Positions 47,934 through 60,236 of a stretch of 64,000 nt of DNA are shown piece by piece (within the stretch, counting starts at the first letter, position 1; each line of letters starts with the position of its first letter). The translations under genes were made by a program, and so were the position numbers. The stretch covers positions 19,102,876 through 19,166,875 of the forward strand of contig NC_092567.1 of the NCBI RefSeq assembly GCF_037975245.1, written 5' to 3'. The notes under the pieces were generated by a model, which was not told where the DNA came from, did not search any database, and saw only the letters and a list, made by a program, of their open reading frames with translations. This DNA comes from Apostichopus japonicus (taxonomy: Eukaryota; Echinodermata; Holothuroidea; Aspidochirotida; Stichopodidae).

Positions 47934-50900
47934 TTTTTTGGGGGGGGGAGTTAGGGAATGAGGGATTATTATTATGAATATATATTTGACACTCTTGGTA
48001 AGTCCGTCATTTAATATTGTGTATTGTGGTTATTTTATTTTAACCGAAAGAACTATCGACAACTTTGTGCGACATAAACTGCATCCACATAGCGCGTCTA
48101 CCAACATATATGAAAAGGTTTCCTCTATCCTTGACATGATGCAAATGTACACAAATATTTCAATGATAATAAAAAATATATATAAAAAAGGGAAAGCAAA
48201 TTGAGTAATACCATTATCAGCGCTCCATCTTCTTCTTTTATCTCCATCCTCTGCCGTCGAATCCAGAGGCAGCGTCAGTTCAGAGGTTGTAAGTGAGTCA
48301 CTCTGATTCTGCAAAGCCATTTAAAGAAGAGCGAGATAGATGGTGAAACACACACACACACATTTCATTTTAAGCAGTATATTTCAATTTATTATCCAAA
48401 ATGGCCAAAATAGTTATCACTGCATGTTTTAACCGGCCGACTGCTTCCCCAACCCCATTTAGGCCTGGTACCTGATAATCTCCTATTAAAACGGCCGAGC
48501 CACGACGCATCAGAACTCCCCCCCCCCCCCCGCCATGCACCTTCCCCCGCAGAATCGATTCTCAGAAGGCTATACGTCTGTGGAATTGATGTTACACTGT
48601 AGATGAATTTACCGACATCTGGATAAATCCCTCGACGGTTTAACGAACAAATTTTGCAACCCACTATTAGGGCGCGCCCCATAGTTTGCGGGCAGTCGTC
48701 CTATAGACAATCCCTTTAAATCATGCGTTGAGTCATAAATGACGGCTGCTATAGACGCTCAGTTTTTTCGGGAGGAAACGGCAGAATTAAGGGGGGCAAC
48801 AAAGGTAATACAACTTTGTAAAACAGCTTCAATTAATAATATTTCTCAGACTTCTAACTTAATCATCTCTGCATGTGATTGATTATATGTCATTAGTTTC
48901 GACAACACTGCTAGTCGGACATAAAAAAAGGGAGAGAAAAAAAAAGGCTTGTCGCGTTGAAAGAATTGATACAGGTTTTGGGAAATAACAGAATCCGTGT
49001 AATATATAGCTAAGATAGAGATGTACAATATCAGTGTGTAAGAGCCTATATGACTTCGAATTTTGCATATATTTACATTCCAAATCAGTATTGAATATAC
49101 AATCGCAAGAATGCTAATGTACCGGGTGCTAGTGGTGGGGTATAGGGTCGCATTTATGTGCGCGATATTGGTCTGTTTTCCGCCCCCCCCCCCCTGGGCC
49201 TCGAATTTATATTGCATTTTATTTAACCATCTTTTAGCATTAAAACTTATTGTTACAGGGTTATACATTGTGGTAGGCCATAATGAACGTATACTGTGTA
49301 TAGGCTGTGGCGGAAGAGGCTTCCATTATCAGACTAGTTTTATATGGGGCTCATAATATAGAGGTATACGAAATCAAATTACACATCTACAGCGTATACT
49401 GCTTGCTCCTGGGGCGCAACCACCTTTCTCATACTGCCAATATGTTAGTGCCCTTTGAGGATATTCCGTAAAGTCATGGGAGGCCGTTCTGAAACGGAAA
49501 ATGGTGCTATATTTTGAAACTTGGAGAATGTTTGCTGTTTAGGTGTTTACCGCGTATACATGTTGTATGTTTAAGTAGGTTCGGAAATATTCTGTCTCTG
49601 TATTCTGTCTCTGTCTCTGATTTTGTTCGTGGGGATGGGGGGGGGGGGCAAACCTCCTCAGAAGTATATGTGGTTAGGCCCCTGCTTGCTACCATATTTG
49701 TTATATGTGAGTAAAAATCGAGAGGGGGGGGGGCTGGATCCGTGTGGTGTAGACGCAACTTAGGAAAAGTGTGCATATATAGGCATTTACACAAACGATC
49801 GATTAGCTCGGTATGGAAACGTTTGAGCATTTCCTATACCATAATATGCGACAGTTCTTAAGTACGTGGTTCAATGTGTGATTTCTACGGTAATCGACTC
49901 TCTCCTGCAATTATGTGATTGTTTTTCTTTGGGACGCCCAGTTTCCGTAAATTGAAACAGTATATCCACCAATGCTAAATACATAAGCTTTCATTAAGTT
50001 TTCGAGTCGGACTGAGGGTTTGAATGTTGTTTGTCAATAGGGAATATCCTGAAACCTACTAGGCTACTACACTATACTAATTGTCATGTTGTTCTCTTAC
50101 TCACAAGGTTTTACTTGGTCAAAACGAATGCGATTGCTTTGGAGCAAGCAGGTTAAGATAATATATATTTTACATATGCTTGACAATCATGTAAAATGTG
50201 TGCCGATTGGTTTAGTAGTTTTATTGGAGAGTTGTTTTACGAAAATTAAGTGATAGATCGCCATCTATTTAGCTAATTGATATGCAAAAGTTGTCAACAA
50301 AGATGACATGACCAAGGTCTTAGGTTTCGATTCGTGTTTAATGTAATGTAACACGTATTGAAATGCTTTACTTGGTGTTAGAATTGTTTCCAGTTAAAAT
50401 ATTCGATTCATCGATTCATCTCTTGTAAACTAGAAAGTAATATTCTGAGCAAAATAACAGTTTTTATGATTAAACTGACTAGGGTGACGGTACTCTGTTG
50501 TGGGGAATAGCATACTGAAGTACAATACACAATGCACTGTGAACATTTTGCAATATGCAAAGTATACAACAGGCCTGTAGTGTACACTTAACTTACATAA
50601 TATATAGTGCAAGTTCTAATAAACGACCGCACGGCCAGTTTGCCGAACGAATGCGGTTGATATGGGGTAATTCCAATCACTGAAAAATAGAGGACGTAAC
50701 TGCAAGATACGGTAAGTGACCTAATTTTTCAAAGGATTTGGTGTAGAAAGGTAGCAGTTGGTCAAGGCGATGAATTCCGCTAAATTTGATTCATACGTCT
50801 CACACGGTTCTTACTTAATACTTAATAATACTAGCCTAGGCATAGCCTAAGTATCATTAGGTCACGATACATAGACCTAATGTTAGGCCTATGCCTATTA

Positions 50901-53900
50901 GTACAGTTGTAGTGAAGTACTACTAAAGAGTAGGTGGATGGCGGTCAACATATTGGTGCGATGAAACCAGCTTAAATGAGTAGTTTGTGTAATTAAATTG
51001 AATACAAAGGGAAAATAAGGAATAACCACGGGGGCTTGACTGTGCATAGATCGCAGTTCGTACTGTGATGAGCAATGGATAGCCCATGTGTCTGTTGTAG
51101 AAACATAATCCTACCCCTTCCCCCTTCTCGCATACAGAACGTCTTTATATGAATGAGTTTGTATTGTAGAATCTGTGATATACGTATACTATAGCGCAAT
51201 GTTTAATGCGACATACAGCCCAAATCGTTTCCATATAGCCTACTTAGTTAAAGTGTATATCGCAAGGGGTTTGAAAAGAGTTTCAACTCCGTGCTATAAA
51301 TAAAATCAAGGAACTGCTGTTTGCTCCTTTCTATATCACGTTCCTGTCCGGTCAACGAGTTGGACTGTGACTCAGTAATCGGATAGCAGGTGGCCAATAA
51401 TCATAAAGGAGATAATAAAACAGCATGTGTATACATATCAAAGAAATTTCTAAAATCAGACGACCGACGTTCTGTGAATCAACCAATTACAGGAGGGTTA
51501 AGGACTTTACCCGTGTAACGGACATTTCTTTAGTAGCATTAAAATAGAAGTTTTATATAAATAGTAGTATTCCTCTGCTCTGTTTGATCCCGTGTTTCTG
51601 TATACAAATTTATTTTATGAATAACAATGTAAAGTTGTACACCATCTCACTCAAAGTCTACGTTGTCTTGTCAACGGAAACAACTAAACAATAATTGAGT
51701 ATGAAATTGTAATAGAAGGTATACGTATAAACAGCGGTGGTTCCCATTGAAGTTTGGGCGGGATAATTTATAATCCTCCACCCCCCCCCCTTCCGTCAAA
51801 CACACACATAAATATCAGTGCCCATGTCTCCACCGAGTTAAATGCCACAATTTCCCACAAAACAGAAACATTTGACGTTTTATAACATTTTATCGATGAA
51901 CACCAAACATAATAGTAATACAATAACTTGGTCAGATACTACCCTCACTCTTGTACCCGTGGACAAAAAAACCAGACCAGCGTCAGTGCCACATAGGATT
52001 CTCTTCAATGTTCACCCAATGCGGACAGATGCGTCATGTAATTAATTTATGCGACCTGTACCCATCTCGAAAGTAAGATGCACCGGAAACTTTATCCCAC
52101 ATTTCTCGGGGCCCTCCATTTCTTCTCCATATCTAATTTACCCCGACCCCGAGCAGGATCCTCCTATACACCCCACCCCCCGTACCCCCATTTCACGATA
52201 GGCCTGATTCCGGGTGACAAATTATTTGTTCTTAATGCTTGCTTACACAAATCAATTTCGTGTAATGCTAACGCAGCTTATAGTACGTGAATGATGTATA
52301 TATTGACATAACAACAGAAGATATTATCACCAGTCATAGTTAATAATTATTCGTATTGTAGAATTTGTCTATCAACAAAGTCGCTCGTTATTTATAAATA
52401 TCAGAAACTGCAACAGCTGTTTTTGGATTCGTCACGCAATAATTTATTTCCGTCGGAGAAAGGAATACATGCTATTGTTATCGTGTGTGTATATGTATGT
52501 ATGTGTGCGTGTATAGGTGTGCATGTGTCACTGTGGATATATGTGTTATTTGTAATTAGTGCCCATGGCTTTTATAGATACGGTAAATTGCGAAGGATAT
52601 CTTGGGTGAAGTTCAAACATACTAAGTAGATGCCACGTAGGGTGCTTTGGTTATTGGGGAGGTCAAAGGTCATTTGAAGTAAGCAATTGTCAAAATCTGA
52701 AACCATGTAAACAGGCTTAACATAGTTTAGTTTAGATCCATAATTCATACCTGATGCCATGACTCTGTCTTGCTATTGTTTTGTACAGGTCATTTGTCAT
52801 TTTTGGGGTCATTTAGGGGTCAAAACCTGAAAACCTTGTAAACATGTAACTCAATAAGTGCAGCTTTGGTACATAAATGTTAGGCTCGAAATGTCAGGCC
52901 CACTTACTTGTAAAACGTATATAACTGTATAATACAGTATACAGTAAAGTAGGTCTGATGTAATTTTGAGCATCGCATACACATTGTGGAAGATATAATC
53001 TATTAAATATAGCACATCGCTACTTGTGAACGCAAGTGGTCTCAAAGTTTGTCCCTGTCTTCACATTTTCTTTCTGCAGTACAGATAAGTATAGGTATAG
53101 TAGCATAGACAAACATCATGATTATGGGTATACGGCAAGAGGTGGTTTAGGTCAGACTAGATGGTATTACAAAACAGCTGGAAAAAATATTCTTTCCTTT
53201 ATTCGGTTGTAGAGAGGACGTTTAGGGATCTGCAGAAACGAGTTAGGGGGATGGGTGGGGGGGATGGGGGGTTACAGAAAAAAATCAAATAAAACGTGGT
53301 TCGTTTTCACCCAGCTTAACCCATCAGCACACCCAATTTTTTATTACAGGGACCGGACTCGGGTTTGAGATAGGGGCGGTGGTCAGACCAATGTTAAATG
53401 GTGGTGACGATAAAATCGCCAACTGGCGGCAGCAAGCACGTATAAATATCTTTCCGGTGAAAATGATTTGAGGACACATGACTCTCCCCACCATCCCCCG
53501 GTGTCGTGTGACCCTGTATTCCAATCATGAAAGTGGAATTGCCACACGAAATTAGGTCACAGTTGTGGTGTTGTTTATTTCTTAAAATGCTTCATATACA
53601 GGACAAGAAGATAAGCTATGTATAAAGAAGTGGTTCTCAACTTTCGACATTTAATTGGATATGCTTTTGATACAGTTTCATCGGCGTATATGCTTTTATA
53701 CAGTTTTAACGGGATATATCTTGATGCAGCTAATGGGATCAAACTGATACCTGTCAGCCCTATAGCAAATTATTAATTAGTACAGTGTTTCCGGTATAGT
53801 CCTCGGGCTATGAAGACGAAGAATTTAACAATTACTTATCCAATTAACGTTACAAAAAAAAAAAAGCCCCGGTAGCGCCAAACATTAATCATGCTTTGAT

Positions 53901-56900
53901 ATCGCTCGGAGAGTATGCTTGTTTTCGCATACATGTGTTATTGAGACGAGTTTATACGCTTGTAATAGTGTATAGTCACGATATATAACTATACTTGAGT
54001 AGCTTTGCTACTCAAGAGCAGTTTCGCGATTACTTCACGATGACGTCATCGAGGCTTTGGCTTGGTGCGTGAAGGGAAACAGTTAAAGGAGACACGAACA
54101 CAACTAGAACTGCATTTGCCTGCAAATACGCAGTATTGGCTTTCTGGTCACTTCGCCCAACAACCATTTCGCCCAACTGCCATATCGCCCAACTAGCATG
54201 GTCATTGCGCCCAACCTTGTTGAAGTTGTTGGTCATTTCGCCCAACCATTTTTTACTGCATATTCAGTCAGAATAATATCACCTTTTCTATTTCACTGGT
54301 TCAATTTGATTTATTTTGGCTGGTTGGGCGAAATGGTAAGGTTGGGCGAAATGGCAGTTGGGCGAATGGTTGTTGGGCGAAGTGACCAGCTTCCCAGTAT
54401 TGCAGTGCGCGTGGAGTGCTTGCAGTATTAGGGAAAACATTTCGCTAATACATGGTGTTATTTTTTGGGCGGACAACACACCAGGGAGTATAGTCATGTA
54501 GGGTACCTACAAAGTGAGGGCGCTTGTGAGCGCCGGGACAGGGCTCAAAATAAGTTGGCTACGCAGCTAGCCTCTGAAACTGTAAATGTACAGTCGCTTC
54601 ATGAAACTTTAAGTTTCAACGTCCAGTCATGTAGGTATCGTTCACTTGGCCAGTCATGACAATATTGTAGCGCGCACGCGCACTAAAATAAGTGTCATGT
54701 TTTTACCTCGTAATTATGATAGAGGACAATGCGTTAAAAAACTCTCCCAAACACCTAACAAATATCTTGCTCTATTTTGGGAGATATCCTATTTTAAAGG
54801 TTGTATCAGAGGGCTATATATATGATCTGAAAACTGTTACTTGCCCTTTGTTTTTCTATTCATCATCATCAAGGTAGAATGTTAACACTCACACCATGAT
54901 TTAGGTCACGTTAAGAGCTTCACTCTATTATTTGCCAAACCATCCCATTTCCATGACAGTCAATAAACATTGTAATAAATAATGAAAAACATAACAAAGT
55001 GAACCACAAGTGGCTAAATCATGTCATGTTTAGAATTGATCAAGTTTTAAAGCCCAAGCTGTGTTTAAAGGGACGTCAAATCGTCGATATCTCCCAAACG
55101 AAATAAGATGTTTCTTAGCTATTTGTGGAAGTTGTTCATGATAGTTATCTCTATCACATGATCAAATTAACCAATGAGGGTCTGTGTCTCATTTAACATC
55201 TACTACTGATATTTCAGTGACTGATGGGTATAAGGCTAGGTGGTTTAGGTCAGACTAGCTAGATGGTATTACAAAACAGCTGGAAAAATATGCTTTCCTT
55301 TAATAGGTTGTAGAGAAGACGTTTAGGGATCTGCAGAGACGAGTTGGGGGGGGGGGTTAAAGAAAAAATAAAACGTGGTTCGTCTTCACCTACTTTAAGA
55401 CAGTTTTCTTTTATTAAACAGATTGAAATTCAATCAAGCAACTTGAAGAAACGACTGCACACAAATATGTTTAGCAATCAGAAAGGTTTGCGTTAATTAT
55501 TTGAAAACTAATAAATTTCAAAGATTTATATTTCCACGATTCCAAATACTATTTAGTTTTGAGTTTTGACCGAAAAATATTTTCCTACAATTTTGCTAAA
55601 CAATGAACTTTAGACAAAGGATTAGAAAACAAAAACAATAGGAGTTACAGGCACTCGAAACTTTTATTCATGTTACACTAAAAACAAACATAAAACCATA
55701 GCACGGGGTCAAGATAATATTTAGACAACATTTCAAGATATCACAGTCAGACACAATATTTCATTACGATCATACAATATTTCTCTGCGTAGACCACCTT
55801 TGTTTAGTCTCCTCTACATAGTTTTCAGTGGATGGATTCGAAATTTAGCGTATACCATGTAGGTGAATTATCGCGCGTTCCGTTAAGTATTCACTCGTCA
55901 ATATATATGCAACTTTATCATGTTATAATTTCTGAGTGGTATCGGAATGTTGTTCACATGACTGTTATATCACATACCAATGACAAAAGCTTCACGGTAT
56001 TATTTACATTTTCATAACAAGGTTATCTTTCGTACATGGATAATTGTCTGTGTAGCAGATCAACGGAGAAACAACCCATAAGTTTGGAGAGCCAAAAGGC
56101 TCACCAGATATGATGATGTTCGTAAGGCTATGTACTAAAACGATATGTCCATATTGATGTGGATTTTACTTAATAACTGATATGCGGCTGTTGTAAACAT
56201 GTACATGATATATGGAACGCCAAATGGCTCACATATGATGGTGTTCTGAAGGATATGTCCATGTTCTAAAACGATATGTCCATGTTGATGTGGATTTAAT
56301 TAATAACTGATATGCGGCTGATGTAAACATGTACATGACATGGAACGCCAAAAGGCTCACCACATATGATCTTCTAACGATATGTCCAATATTCACGTGG
56401 GTGTGATTGAACTGTACAGGGGCGTAGCGAAGGGGTTTTTGTTGGGGGGTGTGGAGAATTTGATTTGCCGACGGATCTGGAAGTGGTGACTGAAATGGGG
56501 GAGGGGTCTAAGGGGAGGGGGTCTACCCCTCCCCTTTGGAAAATTTTTAGTTTTGAAACGTCCTTAGATGCAATCTGGTGCATATTTTAAGTCAAATTTG
56601 ATTTGCCGACGGATCTGGAAGTGGTGACTGAAATGGGGGAGGGGTCTAAGGGTACGGGGTCTACCCCTCCCCTTTGGAAAATTTTTAGTTTTGAAACGTC
56701 CTTAGATGCAATCTGGTGCATATTTTAAGTCAAATTTGGTACGGAAGAAGCTCCCGTTCTCCTTTTCTCTATTCAGCTTTACTTCTTTCTTCCCCTTCCG
56801 CTCTCTTCACCTTTTCTCCTTTTGCCGACAGACCCAAAATTTGCCGACAGCGACCAAATTATTGGGGGGGGGGGTGTGACACCCCCACACCCCCCCCCCC

Positions 56901-59900
56901 GCTCGCTACGCCCCTGGAACTGTATATACCGAATCATAACCAAGAAAGACATCACTTGTGTGAATATATATTAAAACACGGGTATAAATCTCACACTGAA
57001 CTAACATACAGCATAATGTACTATGTATACTAAAAATATACAAATTGTCATTTGATATTATTATTATTTGTTGATAAGTAAAGGTAACCCGAGCAACCGA
57101 GGGTACTTGTTTATACTTTTTATCTTTCTTTTATATAGAGTAATGAAGAGTATAAGAACTGGTAACACGACTCTGTTCTAAGTGAAGGACTGTGTGACGG
57201 TCATGTTACATCGAGGCAACAACAAAAACATCCTTAAAAGGTCATCAGCATTATAGCCCCAAAATTTTTCCAAACATGCATTGCAGTTGTTAAAAGAAAA
57301 TATTTAGAAAGCACTTCCCTGTCTTAAGGTTGGAACCTCTAAGTTATTCATAGAGATATAAAAGTACAAAATTATACAAACAGTGCAGAGAGAGAAATAA
57401 AGGTTATAGTATTTGCCATCAAAAGTTTTTCAGCACGTTAAAAATGGCAAGAAGTTTTCAAAAGTACCTTTTTTTGTTAATTTTTAGAGGCTCTGATTTT
57501 GTAAATTGTTTTCAGCCATTTTAGGATTATGTTTTAGGAAAAAAAAAAAAGGAAAAATAAATAAATGTGTCCTTTGTAAAAATATGTAAGCATGGAGTGG
57601 ACTTTCTGTCATATTTGGTGTTTTGAGACTTGCGAGCAATCTTGACTACCTGTAAAAGAAGCAGGCATGAGCTTTTCCGCGAATTATCCGTGATTTCTTT
57701 TCTACCTCGGCGACAAAAACTATTATCCTAACACACTATAGCATACGCAAACTGGAGCCTATACCGCAATTTTGGGAAAGTTCCGTGATTTTTTTTTACC
57801 CCAGGCTCATCTGAAGAAGCGCTGTTGAAGTGCGAGCATGTGACCATTATTAGACTGCCTACAATGAGTGTCTAGCATAATTTGGTGGCATGATACCATT
57901 GACCTTCTCATGTATAGAAACTGGTAAAGTTAAGTCGCTTATCTTTATTTACAGATTGACGTCATATGCTGGCTTAGCGTCGAGTGTGTGGTACAACGGC
58001 AATGAAGTGTGATAAATAAGAATGGATAATTTCACGGGTAGGTTTTACAAACAGACTGACAGAAGTGACTGAAACCTTAAGTGTTTCATAGGCTGTTGTA
58101 TATTTATTACACTATACGAGAGTGCTGACTGCATTAAAGCTGCAACTTGGGTTGAAATTTGGGAATATGTGATGGTGGATACACTATATAGGCCTATAAG
58201 ACCTGTTGGAAAGGAAATGGCACATGAAAAATACAAGAAAACATTACAACACATGTAACGTTAGGCTGTACAAAAATCACAGAGGAACAAGGAAATTGGG
58301 AGGTATAAACAGGGACGTCGGAAGCCAATTCGTAACTCGGAAACAATGTTTGGCACAAGGCTCCCCACCCCCCCCCCCACGACTCCCACCCTCACTCCTC
58401 TTTGGTATCCCTCATTTTCGTTAGTAGGCCTATATCATGAAAAAGAAAAATACATTATTCGTTATCCTATATTTTGCCCGGACCACCTTATTGATCCCAG
58501 TCCACTCCTCTCCTATCCCGCATATAAGTAAATGGTTCCAAGTCTTTACCAAAGGGAAGAATACCTCGCTATCTCTGAACTGCGAAAACGCCAAACTTGT
58601 ATTGGGTCATGGCTCTCGTCAGTGGCGTAGGAAGGTACTTTTGTGTGTGTGGGGGGGGGGCTGAAGACTGATGGCCGGCCTGGGGGAGGGGTCTAAGGGG
58701 AGGGGGTGTCCCCCTCCCCTTTGGAATTTTTTGCATTTCCAGGTAGCCTCAGATGCAATTTGGTGCAATATAGCACACTTCAACACCCACTCCATTTTGT
58801 AAACTTAATTTTGTATTTTCACCAGGCCTTAGATGCAATTTGGTGCTCCAAATGAGATTTTTTTTCTCATTTGGAAATGAAAAAGGGGTTTTCTGACTTG
58901 CGAAGCGGGGGGTGGGGGCGGAATGATACTTCCGTCCCTCCACATTTTTCACAGGGGGGCTGGCGCCCCCCCAGCCCCTCCGGTTCCTACGCCCTTGGCT
59001 CTCGTATTGGATAAGTACGGTATGACACTTTCTTTACACGCTATATTTACAATTTTATTGTCAAGTGAAAATTCAAGTTATGACTCATCGCCGTATATTT
59101 GATATCATTAAAGATTTATAACCTCCAATAATTTTATTTTTATTTTATTTCTTTTAGATTTTATACAATTATAATATACTGTCTACATATTGGACCTGTA
59201 GGCAATACTTTTTTTTTTTTTTTTTTGATTAAGTGCGGTTTGGGGCATACCACTTATCCATGGCAACGACCGTCTCTTTATCTTGTGTGACGTCACAGTC
59301 GATAACCCTTTAAGGCGATATAGTGCCGAACCGACGATGTTCCCATATCGTTTGCATATTAAGGTCAACGTTTTCTAAATTAAAATATTACCAAGATGGT
59401 TTTGTTTGGTGCTCGAATCTTTAGAGCCATCGGCAGAAATGATTTTGAAATCATATTTTACTAAAGAAAACGAAAAAAAAGTGAAACATAGGAAGATTTG
59501 TTAAACAGTTAGTCAAAAGAGAGGCGGCGGTTTTGGAGGTTATCAGATAGGCTATAGTGATATAGGTCAGCTAATATCTAAAGAACAAAATAGTAATGCG
59601 TGTGGTTTATGTTGTGATGGTATAATGTGATAAACTCTGTATGTATATCAATTGATTTATATACTGCTATAGCATATAGGCCTACTCAGTATGATGGATG
59701 CATGGTTTGTCTAATACAGTATAAGGTTGGTCTAATATAGCATAAGGCTCTCTAAGGAATATGCTTATTTCCTTTCGTTCTGTTTTGCCTTGTTTTTTTT
59801 TATATTTATGTTTTTATATTGATGCCAATTGCTTTACTATTAGGTCTGTGCAACGTACAAAAGCTCCATTGAGCTTATTGTTGTCATTCCACAATCTATA

Positions 59901-60202
59901 TTTCATCGTACACAATGAATACACAATATAGTTTCAATCAAAAGAGATTGAAATATGCTTGAAAGGCTTGAATTGCTATATTGCTTTGTAGAGTCGAACA
60001 AGCTATGCTATATAAGCCTAACTATATCGATGATATATCAGTTTGAACGCTATTAAAGGCTTTAGTGATATGCTATATCGGTGAGTATATATCGATTATT
60101 CATAGTATTACTAGTGCAATCTATAGAATACAATATATAATGGAATAAGTCTCTAATGGTATATCCGTTAGTATAATCGAATTCGGTTACATACTATGAT
60201 CG

Positions 60203-60236
<34 letters not shown>

